Source of the DNA: Clostridia bacterium | GTDB taxonomy: Bacteria; Bacillota; Clostridia; Oscillospirales; Acutalibacteraceae | Reading direction: 5' to 3' | NCBI GenBank assembly: GCA_017454565.1 | Contig: JAFTCS010000112.1 | Coordinates: 1-8,233 of the forward strand | DNA: 8,233 nt | Part shown: positions 1-6,111 of the stretch, piece after piece | Layout of the letters: the number at the start of each line of letters is the position of its first letter | Position numbering within the stretch: position 1 is the stretch's first letter | Notes under the pieces: model-generated | What the model was told of the DNA's origin: nothing | The model's database searches: none | Seen by the model: only the letters and a program-made list of their open reading frames with translations | Translations under genes and position numbers: made by a program

Positions 1-147
1 AGGGCGTCCCCTACTGACAGCACGGATAAAACTGCTCCCTGCCGAGAGGCGGGACGTTTAACTTTTGGAGCAAATAAACAAAATTTACAATTGTTTTCGT
101 GCGGTTGCCCTGGTATTCCTGACGTATATGTTTTATTTATATAAATG
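1..147. other. Unassigned left edge with possible RNA structure
   Basis: I see no recognisable gene here. A short plus-strand open frame runs from the window edge to a TAA at 59-61; its 19 residues match nothing I know, so it could be the tail of an upstream gene or chance. Positions 5-10 (CGTCCC) can pair with 51-56 (GGGACG), enclosing a small hairpin at 41-50 with a GAGA tetraloop. A competing pairing joins TGCTCC (33-38) with GGAGCA (67-72). From about 73 to 147 the sequence is AT-rich with nothing identifiable. The structure could be a fragment of a non-coding RNA or a leader, but it is only a hand-found pairing. Confidence 0.25.
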
Positions 148-176
148 TTGAAATAGTCCCGGATTTGTTTTATAAT
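148..176 (+). promoter_or_regulatory. Sigma-A promoter of the lipoprotein gene
   Basis: The -35 box TTGAAA lies at 148-153 and a perfect -10 box TATAAT at 171-176, separated by exactly 17 bp. Transcription should begin near 183, leaving a leader of about 40 nt before the ATG at 222. The ribosome binding site GGAAGGA lies at 205-211. No operator-like palindrome is obvious around the boxes. Confidence 0.85.
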
Positions 177-221
177 ATATCTTATATGATAATAACCTGA
201 AAACGGAAGGACGGAACAAAA

Positions 222-1100
222 ATGAAAACAAAACTCTGGAAAGTGATCGCAGCCGCTATGGCTGCGGCAATAATAACCTGTGCAGGAGCAGGCTGCGCAA
301 AAAATGACAACAAGACACAGGAAAGCTCTGCACCATCCGTTGTATCCGCGGATAATTCATCCGAGAGCAAAACCGAGTCAAAGGAAGAAAGCAAAACCGA
401 ATCAAAGACGGAAAGCAAGACCGAATCCAAAACGGAACCGAAAGTTGAGAGCAAGGATGAGTCATCAGAAGCAAGCAATGAGGAAAGCGATGAATCAAGT
501 ACACAGGAGAGCAGTGAAGAGGAATCCGTGGAGAGCAGCGAGGAATCCGAAGAAGAATCCTCCGAGCAGGGTCCGGTGCTTACCGCAGATGATGTGATCG
601 GTTCATGGGAATACAATGACGGCACAAACTATATGAGAATGGATGTAAACAGCGACGGCACTGTTGCGCTGAGCCTTATTGACGGCGGCGAGGCTATCGA
701 CGGAACATGGGAGATAGTTGACCCGACTATAGTTATCAGCGTTCAGGGCGGAACTTCCTCATATTATCTGCTGAATGACAGTCTTGTGAATACCGCCGAT
801 GACAGTGAGGTGCTGTCAAGGGCAGGGAGCGATCCAGGTGAACAGTCTGCAAGCACAGGTTTTGATGCTGTTGGCGAATGGTCATACAGTGACGGCGATG
901 TTTACATGGGATTGGTATTCTATTCGGACGGTACAGCAGCAATTGTATACGGTGCAGATCAGACCGTAAGCGGCACATGGGAATATGCCGACAGCAATTC
1001 TGTGAACGTAAGCGCTGCGGGCGGCACTGCAACCTATGTATATGAGGACGGTGTGCTCAAGGATACAGAGGACCCGTCACAGTATTTCACAAAGCAGTAA
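222..1100 (+). CDS. Putative lipoprotein with Ser/Glu/Lys-rich stalk and duplicated C-terminal domain
   Basis: This 292-residue exported protein begins with a positively charged n-region and an Ala-rich hydrophobic core (about residues 5-24). Cys25 follows as the likely lipidated residue. The lipobox (Gly-Ala-Gly-Cys) lacks the usual Leu at -3, and Cys20 is a less likely alternative. Residues 33-116 are a low-complexity, charged Ser/Glu/Lys stalk, including eight degenerate ESKT tetrapeptides. Two copies of a roughly 75-residue beta-rich domain follow, at about 123-201 and 214-289. Each starts with a Gly/Trp motif (Trp129, Trp220), then Tyr-Met, Ser-Asp-Gly-Thr and a later Gly-Thr-Trp-Glu. 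This resembles small lipocalin-like domains of secreted Firmicute proteins, but I cannot name a family. The likely role is a surface protein with the domain pair held away from the membrane; ligand unknown. It is monocistronic, with its own promoter and terminator. Confidence 0.85.
   Translation: MKTKLWKVIAAAMAAAIITCAGAGCAKNDNKTQESSAPSVVSADNSSESKTESKEESKTESKTESKTESKTEPKVESKDESSEASNEESDESSTQESSEEESVESSEESEEESSEQGPVLTADDVIGSWEYNDGTNYMRMDVNSDGTVALSLIDGGEAIDGTWEIVDPTIVISVQGGTSSYYLLNDSLVNTADDSEVLSRAGSDPGEQSASTGFDAVGEWSYSDGDVYMGLVFYSDGTAAIVYGADQTVSGTWEYADSNSVNVSAAGGTATYVYEDGVLKDTEDPSQYFTKQ
363..458 (+). repeat. In-gene 12-bp repeats encoding ESKT tetrapeptides
   Basis: Eight consecutive 12-bp units encode ESKT, ESKE, four ESKT, EPKV and ESKD (residues 48-79). 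Third codon positions differ between units, so the repeat is conserved at the protein level more than at the DNA level. That points to an old, selected stalk rather than a fresh slippage expansion, although unit-number variation between strains is plausible. Confidence 0.8.
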
Positions 1101-1139
1101 CGGCGGCAGAACTAATGACGTTATAAAAGATGCAAACAG

Positions 1140-1175
1140 AAAAGCCTATGAGAGCAGCAGTTCCCATAGGCTTTT
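1140..1175. terminator. Bidirectional rho-independent terminator between convergent genes
   Basis: An 11-bp stem pairs AAAAGCCTATG (1140-1150) with CATAGGCTTTT (1165-1175) around a 14-nt loop. On the plus strand the T-run continues to 1177 and would end the lipoprotein transcript, 39 nt after its stop. Read on the minus strand, the same hairpin is followed by TTTTCTGTTT and would end the NYN operon, whose stop codon is at 1193-1195. Confidence 0.85.
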
Positions 1176-1192
1176 TTGTTATTTGTATATGA

Positions 1193-2515
1193 TTATTTCT
1201 GTATCTCAAAATACATCTTGCCGTTGTCGTCGGCGATGAATTTCAGGGTCTTTACATACTTGTTATAGAAGTTGTCCATCTCGTTCTGCTCGGCGGGTAT
1301 CTTCGCTTCATTGTAAAGCGCTGCGACAAGCTCTTTGCCGTTGTAGCTCAGCAGATCTGGCAGATACTTCTTCATAAGATAGCACAGCACGAACTTTTTG
1401 AAATCGTCTATTTTGCCTGTACCGAAATCATCTATTGCGCAGAAAAAGATCTCGTGGCCTGCCAGAGTGCGCTTTATGGCCTCGCTGACCTTTTCGTACT
1501 CGAACATCATAAGAAAATGTGCATTCGGCAGGGAAGAGATAAGCCCCCAATAGTCCGAGTCACTGGAGAAAAGCAGGAAGGATGATACCTTGTTCTGATA
1601 GTGCTCCATGCACACGGTGGCGGTCATTTTTATGTCCACCAGACTTTTCTGCTCCTTGACACGCTCCACCATAATGTGCTCAATGGGTATTGGTACGAAC
1701 TTGTCAAGCAGGTCCCAGCCGGGACTTGTGTGTATATCGTCAAAAAGTATGAGCTTCTGCACCTTTGAGATCTCGTTGCGGTTCAGCCCTAAAATAACAC
1801 TGCAAAGCTTGTATGGATTGGAGTTTTCGCAGTCCACCACTATTTCAACGCTGTCGGTCTCGTTGATGAACTGATATATCCTCTCCTTGATGTATTCGTC
1901 GGCTACGCGATAATTTGACTTTGTGATATAATCATCGCCATGCTGTCGGTAAATAACGGCGAAAAACTTTGAATCGTTGAATAACATTCCGCCGCAGTCA
2001 TAAGGCTGCCAGTGAATATACTGCTGGAAGGGATAATACTCCCTGTTGGCCATATATTTTGCAAATTCATTTTTTATGACCTTTTCCTGAGTGAACCTTG
2101 GAATAATGAAAAGATCCTTGACATATTCCCAGTTGACATATTCCGGAAAAAGACCCTTGCAGCGAGTAATATTGTCGCTGATATATTTGTTGATGCTTTC
2201 CATATATTTTGCTGAAGAGCCGTTGGCCTTGATTATCCGTATGCCCCAGTCCTCAAGCTGCATTATATTATCCCTGTCGAACCAGGGCAGCTTGTCAATA
2301 TTGGTGAGATTTGACTTCATCTCGATATCGGTCTTTTTAAAATTAAGCATCAGCTGAGTTCTCAGCTTGCAAAGGTACCTTATTATACGGCAGGACTGAT
2401 CCTCTTTCAGATTTTCGATAAGCTCCGGTTCCTCTTCACCTATCTGTCCTACGATATCCGCCCTTATTCCGATGAGATACGCAATGGTGGTTACAATATG
2501 TTTGGTATATGCCAT
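1193..2515 (-). CDS. NYN-domain (PIN-like) putative ribonuclease with unknown N-terminal region
   Basis: This 440-residue cytosolic protein has no signal peptide. Residues about 222-352 look like an NYN domain, the LabA/DUF88-related branch of the PIN-like nuclease fold. The acidic signature is visible in order: Asp228-Cys-Glu230-Asn231 after a hydrophobic strand, Asp294 in a Lys-x-x-Val-Asp context, and Ser318-Asp319-Ser-Asp321 after another hydrophobic strand. These residues bind divalent metal in the family and cut RNA, so the nuclease appears intact. The N-terminal 220 residues and the helical C-terminal 85 residues match no domain I recognise; the C-terminus could be a winged-helix-like nucleic-acid-binding module. 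The start is an ATG with an excellent AAAGGAGG (2523-2530) 7 nt upstream. It is the third gene of a probable operon with a winged-helix protein and a glycosyltransferase. The fold call is good; the RNA target and role are unknown. Confidence 0.75.
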   Translation of the reverse strand: MAYTKHIVTTIAYLIGIRADIVGQIGEEEPELIENLKEDQSCRIIRYLCKLRTQLMLNFKKTDIEMKSNLTNIDKLPWFDRDNIMQLEDWGIRIIKANGSSAKYMESINKYISDNITRCKGLFPEYVNWEYVKDLFIIPRFTQEKVIKNEFAKYMANREYYPFQQYIHWQPYDCGGMLFNDSKFFAVIYRQHGDDYITKSNYRVADEYIKERIYQFINETDSVEIVVDCENSNPYKLCSVILGLNRNEISKVQKLILFDDIHTSPGWDLLDKFVPIPIEHIMVERVKEQKSLVDIKMTATVCMEHYQNKVSSFLLFSSDSDYWGLISSLPNAHFLMMFEYEKVSEAIKRTLAGHEIFFCAIDDFGTGKIDDFKKFVLCYLMKKYLPDLLSYNGKELVAALYNEAKIPAEQNEMDNFYNKYVKTLKFIADDNGKMYFEIQK

Positions 2516-2586
2516 TTTTGTTCCTCCTTTACTTGTTGTTGAAGTTGATCGTAATACAGAAATGATCCTTCAAAAACGTTTCCGGC

Positions 2587-2850
2587 TCAGTGCCCTTTCA
2601 GAAATTCTTTTCCGGCTTCGGTTATTCCGGTGGCGTTGAATTCAAGCAGTTCGCTGCAGCCGAATCTTGATGACGCCTTTACCAGACCGTTCCTCCGCAG
2701 AAGCTCCAGCGCTTTGCCGATATCCTTTACCGGAAATTTTTTGCATCCGGGCGCTGCCATGACCTCGTTGAAGCTTACGCTTTTCTTGCTTTTCAGAGCT
2801 TCGTTCAAAAATAACATGATGCTAGTGGGGCAGGGGTCGTGCAGCTGCAT
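2587..2850 (-). CDS. Small winged-helix DNA-binding-like protein
   Basis: I chose the ATG at 2848-2850, giving 87 residues. AGAGGTG (2857-2863) lies 6 nt before it. The longer frame would start at the GTG at 2857-2859, which sits inside that ribosome binding site and has none of its own. The protein has an early helix (about 8-21), a helix pair near 25-32 and 42-55, and a likely beta wing at about 57-72 ending in Thr-Glu-Ala-Gly-Lys-Glu-Phe-Leu. This resembles single-domain winged-helix regulators of the MarR/PadR/ArsR kind, without a clear family match. Three cysteines (7, 36, 65) are spread along the chain with no obvious metal-binding cluster. The ribosome binding site overlaps the stop codon of the upstream glycosyltransferase gene, suggesting translational coupling. 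It may regulate its own operon; this is inference. Confidence 0.7.
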   Translation of the reverse strand: MQLHDPCPTSIMLFLNEALKSKKSVSFNEVMAAPGCKKFPVKDIGKALELLRRNGLVKASSRFGCSELLEFNATGITEAGKEFLKGH

Positions 2851-2855
2851 AAATA

Positions 2856-3605
2856 TCACCTCTTTTTGTTGTCGTTGTAATCATAGAACATCTTGTCAAG
2901 CAGTGCATAAAGCTTGTTTTTGTCGCCGAAGGCAGCTCTTACGAGGGTACCGGCATTTTTGAATAAAAGCTTGAAGTACAGCCAGTCACCCAGATCGTCA
3001 AATTTTCTTGTGGAATTGATAAGATAATTCTCACGCAGCACAGTGTATTTTTTTCCTCGTGATTCACCGAAGCGTTTAAGTCTGCCTGCGGTAGCCACGT
3101 CCTCCATGGCTTTTGCCTGTGAAAATCCGCCTATTTCGATAAATGTCTTTTTTTCGGCCCAGAAGATACCGCAGTAACGTCCGGTTATCCTGAAGCCCGC
3201 CTTGCAAAGCACATCGTTGAAAAACAGCGGCAGAGAATTCCTGTCAAAGCGCATGGGCGCACCTCCGCCGATAAACAGCCCTGTCGCCATAAGATATGCA
3301 ATTTCCTTTAATGTACCCTTGGTCATGCGGTTGTCGCAGTCGATAGTCACCACGACCTCGCCTTTTGCAGCCATGATCCCGGTGTTTCTTACACTGCCTA
3401 TACAGCGTTCGTCATTGTAAAGCACCCTTGCACCGTTCTTTTCTGCAAGCTCTGCTGTTTTGTCGGTGCAGCGGTTGCATACCACAATTATTTCGACCCT
3501 GCCGCCGTAATGCTGTGCGGATTTTTTTACGGAATTGATACAGCGCACCACATAATTCTCTTCGTTGTGAGCTGGAATAACGACAGTAAACGTACAGCCT
3601 TTCAT
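2856..3605 (-). CDS. Family 2 glycosyltransferase
   Basis: This 249-residue enzyme has the GT-A fold of GT2: the N-terminal strand and loop VVIPAHNEE (8-16), then a metal/nucleotide-binding Asp89-Cys-Asp91 (DxD type), and a likely catalytic Glu168-Asp169 pair after a Gly-Gly-Phe motif (159-161). Such enzymes transfer a sugar from a nucleotide-sugar to a lipid, glycan or protein acceptor. There is no signal peptide or clear transmembrane segment, so it should act on the cytosolic side, possibly membrane-associated through the basic, aromatic C-terminus. The start is an ATG preceded by AGGAGG (3613-3618) at 7 nt. It is first in a minus-strand operon with the winged-helix and NYN genes, and its TGA lies within the next gene's ribosome binding site. 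Donor and acceptor cannot be told from sequence, and no other sugar or glycan genes are visible nearby. Confidence 0.88.
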   Translation of the reverse strand: MKGCTFTVVIPAHNEENYVVRCINSVKKSAQHYGGRVEIIVVCNRCTDKTAELAEKNGARVLYNDERCIGSVRNTGIMAAKGEVVVTIDCDNRMTKGTLKEIAYLMATGLFIGGGAPMRFDRNSLPLFFNDVLCKAGFRITGRYCGIFWAEKKTFIEIGGFSQAKAMEDVATAGRLKRFGESRGKKYTVLRENYLINSTRKFDDLGDWLYFKLLFKNAGTLVRAAFGDKNKLYALLDKMFYDYNDNKKR

Positions 3606-3661
3606 ACTGACACCTCCTCTTTTTTATAAAATATTATGCGAAAGATCAAGTCTGTAACTGT

Positions 3662-3690
3662 ATTATAACCTATTTTTTTCTGACGCACAA
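3662..3690 (-). promoter_or_regulatory. Promoter of the glycosyltransferase/NYN operon
   Basis: On the minus strand a perfect TATAAT (-10, plus coordinates 3662-3667) lies 17 bp from a weak TTGTGC (-35, 3685-3690). Transcription should start near 3655, about 50 nt before the glycosyltransferase ATG. The poor -35 box suggests modest basal strength or help from an activator. Confidence 0.65.
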
Positions 3691-3734
3691 TATTAAACTG
3701 TCATATTTTACAAATAATATTGTTTTCAGACAAA

Positions 3735-3777
3735 AAAAGACCGGCGGAGCAGATTATACAAGCTTCACCGGTCTTTT
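3735..3777 (-). terminator. Rho-independent terminator of the ABC transporter operon
   Basis: AAAAGACCGG (3735-3744) pairs with CCGGTCTTTT (3768-3777). The inner part GGAGC/GCTTC can pair further with one G-T wobble. Read on the minus strand it follows the permease stop codon by about 21 nt and is followed by seven T residues (plus 3732-3738), so it should be efficient. It separates the ABC operon from the glycosyltransferase promoter just beyond. Confidence 0.85.
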
Positions 3778-3798
3778 GGCGTTGATGTAGAGGTGCAT

Positions 3799-4605
3799 TT
3801 ATTTGTCAGCCTTTGACTTGTGGGCGAAAAGCAGCGCCGAGCACACGAATATCACCAGCGCAAAAGCTGTGGTAATAAGCAGGGGCAGCACCATGCTTCC
3901 GAAGTCGCCGACAAGAATGCAGCGGGCATATTTTACGGCATGATAGAAGGGCAGGCAGCTGCAAACTGAGACCCACGCGCTGCCCATAGAATCTATGTCC
4001 ATCCAGATGCCGCCGAGAATAGCCGCAGCCGTAATGAAAGCCGAGCATACGCCCGGAGCAGCCTTGTCATTGAGCAGTGTGCCGAAGAAAATGCCGATGC
4101 CTATGCAAAGTATCACAGAGGGTATGAACAGCGGGATCGAAAGCAGCATATAGCCGATATTGAAGCTTTCGCCGTTGACAATGAGTGAAATGATCTCTCC
4201 GGCAATGTAGGTTATCATTACCTGAGCGCAGGCGATAATGGCATAGGGCAGAGTATAGCCGATGATGAAATCGGTGCTCTTCATGGGGGAAGCGTAAAGT
4301 CTTGTAAGGAAAGCGCTTGCGCGGTCAGAGGCCACCGAAATGCAGCAGAACAGCATGATGAATGTCAGACCGAAAACAGCTATTCCGGGTGTAAGATTTT
4401 CGATATTGAACACAGTGGTAGCCTGCATAGCTGAGCTGTCCACAAAGGCACCGGCTTCAGCGGGTATCTCAGGCTTCGGGATAGATGCGTTCACAAGCGT
4501 CATTACCACCAGCATGACCAGCGGAAGCCCCAGGCAGAACAGGTAGCTCAGCGGGTTCCTCAGCATCTCCTTGATGTTCCTTGAAGTAAATACAAGTGCT
4601 CTCAT
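3799..4605 (-). CDS. ABC-2 type transporter permease
   Basis: This 268-residue integral membrane protein has about six hydrophobic segments, near residues 20-40, 70-93, 113-137, 150-176, 184-203 and 238-261. That is the usual layout and length of ABC-2 exporter permeases. The basic amphipathic N-terminus before the first segment and the extracellular loop after it (about 41-69) also fit. It should form the membrane channel for the ATPase encoded just upstream. Its ATG overlaps the ATPase stop codon (ATGA), with GGAGGAG about 7 nt before it, so the subunits are probably translated in step. Family members export drugs, peptides, polysaccharides or lipids; nothing in the sequence fixes the substrate. 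Confidence 0.9.
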   Translation of the reverse strand: MRALVFTSRNIKEMLRNPLSYLFCLGLPLVMLVVMTLVNASIPKPEIPAEAGAFVDSSAMQATTVFNIENLTPGIAVFGLTFIMLFCCISVASDRASAFLTRLYASPMKSTDFIIGYTLPYAIIACAQVMITYIAGEIISLIVNGESFNIGYMLLSIPLFIPSVILCIGIGIFFGTLLNDKAAPGVCSAFITAAAILGGIWMDIDSMGSAWVSVCSCLPFYHAVKYARCILVGDFGSMVLPLLITTAFALVIFVCSALLFAHKSKADK

Positions 4606-5333
4606 GTTTTTTCTCCTCCGACAATTTCAACGAATGCGTCCTCAAGTGTCTCTTTGTTAACGGACTTTTTCAGCTCATCTGCTGTGCCCACGGCAAGCAC
4701 CTTGCCTTTTGCCATTACGGCGATGGTGTCGCACAGTGCCTCGACCTCATCAAGATAATGGGTAGTAAGTACGATGGTGACTTTGCCCTTGAGCTTTTTT
4801 ACGAACCGCCACAGCTCGCGCCTTGCAAGCACGTCAAGACCGAGTGTAGGCTCGTCTAAAAATATCAGTTTCGGTCCGGTTATAAGCGCCATGGCTATGC
4901 TGAGCCTTCTCTGCCAGCCGCCGGAAAGAGTCTTTGAACGCTGATTTTTGACCTCGCCAAGCTCCAGTGAGCTGTATATGTCCTCCAGTCTTTCATTAAG
5001 CACTGTCTTATCCACACCGTATATTCCGGCAATGAATTTCAGATTCTCTTCCACAGTCAGGTTGCCGGCAATGGAGGTTTCCTGAGTGGAGACGTTGACC
5101 ATCAGTTTTATCTTATCAAGATCGTTTCTGAGGTCAAGCCCCAGCACCTTTGCTTCTCCCTCCGTGGGAACAGACAGGCCTGTAAGCATGCGTATAGTGG
5201 TTGTCTTTCCGGCGCCGTTTACGCCCAGCAGACCAAAGATCTCACCCTCGTTTACATTCAGGCCGATATGGTCCACGGCCGTTTTTTCTCCGAATTTTTT
5301 TGTAAGACCCTTCAGTTCTATTGCTTTATTCAT
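4602..5333 (-). CDS. ABC transporter ATP-binding protein
   Basis: This 243-residue nucleotide-binding subunit carries every expected motif: Walker A GVNGAGKT (37-44), Q-loop Gln84, signature LSGGW (136-140), Walker B LIFLDEP (156-162), D-loop LGLD (164-167) and H-loop His192. The fold resembles the DrrA/CcmA-like group that pairs with ABC-2 permeases for export, and the short C-terminal tail after about residue 215 is normal for it. Two copies should dimerise under the permease and hydrolyse ATP. The ATG overlaps the last codons of the regulator gene by 8 bases, with GGAGG 9 nt upstream, so expression follows the regulator. Substrate unknown; antibiotic or peptide export and self-protection are typical of this layout but are inference. 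Confidence 0.95.
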   Translation of the reverse strand: MNKAIELKGLTKKFGEKTAVDHIGLNVNEGEIFGLLGVNGAGKTTTIRMLTGLSVPTEGEAKVLGLDLRNDLDKIKLMVNVSTQETSIAGNLTVEENLKFIAGIYGVDKTVLNERLEDIYSSLELGEVKNQRSKTLSGGWQRRLSIAMALITGPKLIFLDEPTLGLDVLARRELWRFVKKLKGKVTIVLTTHYLDEVEALCDTIAVMAKGKVLAVGTADELKKSVNKETLEDAFVEIVGGEKT

Positions 5334-5763
5334 TGTCCTTTACCTCCAGAACAGGCGCATTGTCAAACTGTGTAACGAAATCGTTCACACCGCTTACCGG
5401 AACAAGCGCCATGCCTTGTTTTATATCACCTACGAGCAGAAGCTCATCTCCGTCTTTCAGATTGAATATCTGTATTGCGTCATCAGGAAGAACGATCAGG
5501 CCGCGGCGTATCACGCATTTCCCGAAGATATACTTTCCTTTTGGACCCGGATAGCCTTTTGTTTTTTGGGGTATAAACATAGAAGCTATATCGTCGATCT
5601 CAACCTCAAAAACCTCTGCAAGCTGTGTACATCGCATTATATCGGGTACACTCTCGCCGTTTTCCCATTTGGCGACAGTCTGCCTTGAAACATCAAGCTT
5701 TTCTGCAAGCTCCTCCTGAGTCATTTTCATTCTCATTCGTGCATTCCTGAGTTCATCGTTCAT
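5326..5763 (-). CDS. XRE-family regulator with C-terminal AbrB-like domain
   Basis: I start this 145-residue protein at the ATG at 5761-5763, with AAGGGAGTGA just upstream. The longer frame begins at a TTG (5779-5781) that falls at the predicted transcription start, so it cannot be used. Residues 4-58 are a Cro/C1-type helix-turn-helix, with the turn and recognition helix around 14-36 (TQEELAEKL then SRQTVAKWE). Residues about 75-122 look like a SpoVT/AbrB swapped-hairpin domain, including the Arg-Arg-Gly-x-Ile-Val-Leu-Pro strand and Gly-Asp-Glu-Leu. Having two DNA-binding-type folds suggests an oligomeric regulator that may bind two kinds of site. It leads the ABC transporter operon and overlaps the ATPase gene by 8 bases, so it probably controls this operon, perhaps autoregulating. 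The effector is unknown. Confidence 0.85.
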   Translation of the reverse strand: MNDELRNARMRMKMTQEELAEKLDVSRQTVAKWENGESVPDIMRCTQLAEVFEVEIDDIASMFIPQKTKGYPGPKGKYIFGKCVIRRGLIVLPDDAIQIFNLKDGDELLLVGDIKQGMALVPVSGVNDFVTQFDNAPVLEVKDNE

Positions 5764-5788
5764 GCCGGTCACTCCCTTCAATGACTAT

Positions 5789-5817
5789 ATTCTACCACAT
5801 AGACCTTGTTGTTTCAA
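5789..5817 (-). promoter_or_regulatory. Promoter of the XRE-ABC operon
   Basis: On the minus strand, TTGAAA (-35, plus 5812-5817) and TAGAAT (-10, plus 5789-5794) are 17 bp apart, giving a strong sigma-A promoter. Transcription should begin near 5782, leaving a leader of only about 20 nt before the regulator ATG. A short imperfect palindrome (TCTA, 5-nt gap, TAGA; plus 5791-5803) overlaps the -10 box and could be an operator, but half-sites of 4 bp are weak evidence. Confidence 0.75.
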
Positions 5818-5870
5818 TAAACCCGGACATACATTTCATGTTAAAAAAAGTAGCAGCGAGAATAGCATTG

Positions 5871-5913
5871 AAAAAACCATTCTCGGCCGATTTACGACTG
5901 AGGATGGTTTTTT
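5871..5913 (-). terminator. Strong rho-independent terminator of the ligase/carrier-protein operon
   Basis: A 14-bp stem pairs 5871-5884 (AAAAAACCATTCTC) with 5900-5913 (GAGGATGGTTTTTT), with one T-G wobble and a 15-nt loop. In both directions it ends in a T-run of six. On the minus strand it is the first terminator after the ligase stop codon at 6112, although the MITE-like element lies between. It also insulates the XRE-ABC promoter downstream of it. Confidence 0.85.
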
Positions 5914-5929
5914 CTTGTTTTAATATTAA

Positions 5930-6090
5930 GAGCCTGTTTAGCATCTTAGCAACGTGCGGCTTTTTGGCAATTTTTTTCGCTAACTGCGTCAAAAGAACTT
6001 GCCATACGTCAGTATGCCTGCGTCCTTTTTCTTTGTTATCGAGAAAAAATATGCTCAAAAATCCGTACATTTCAGATACTAAACAGGCTC
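5930..6090. mobile_element. MITE-like palindromic element, 161 bp
   Basis: The ends are inverted repeats: GAGCCTGTTTAGCATCT at 5930-5946 and, on the opposite strand, GAGCCTGTTTAGTATCT at 6074-6090 (16 of 17 match). A TAA triplet flanks both sides (5927-5929 and 6091-6093) and fits a 3-bp target duplication. Internal arms also mirror each other: the T-rich stretch at 5968-5981 and the A-rich stretch at 6041-6054, and the central CATAC (6003-6007) and GTATG (6012-6016). The whole unit could fold into one long imperfect hairpin. It encodes no transposase, so it would need one supplied in trans. This matches the form of miniature inverted-repeat elements common in Ruminococcus-like genomes; the parent transposon is not identified. 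With the terminator and promoter to its left it fills the gene-free gap 5764-6111. Confidence 0.75.
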
Positions 6091-6111
6091 TAAGATACCC
6101 GGGCAGTCCGG

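Noticed and set aside
363..458. ESKT-encoding repeats as a CRISPR-like or intergenic repeat array
   Set aside because: The 12-bp units have no spacers, lie inside a coding frame and vary at third codon positions, so they are protein repeats.
182..625. 147-residue minus-strand Ser/Leu-rich frame opposite the lipoprotein gene
   Set aside because: The Ser/Leu/Asp pattern is the complement of the Ser/Glu/Lys repeat codons. The plus-strand frame has a promoter, ribosome binding site, signal peptide and terminator.
2516..2586. Independent promoter for the NYN gene
   Set aside because: The 71-base gap contains a TTGAAG but no -10 box at proper spacing, and no terminator hairpin, so co-transcription with the upstream genes is more likely.
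2851..2859. GTG start for the winged-helix gene, adding three residues
   Set aside because: The GTG is part of the AGAGGTG ribosome binding site serving the ATG at 2848-2850 and has no site of its own.
5764..5781. TTG start for the XRE-AbrB gene, adding six residues
   Set aside because: It falls at the predicted transcription start of a good promoter and upstream of the clear ribosome binding site for the ATG at 5761-5763.
5792..6070. 92-residue minus-strand open frame across the MITE and terminator
   Set aside because: It runs through the element's inverted-repeat interior and the terminator stem, has a low-complexity Lys-rich translation, resembles no known protein, and ends within the XRE promoter. 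It is best explained as a chance frame in the repeat.
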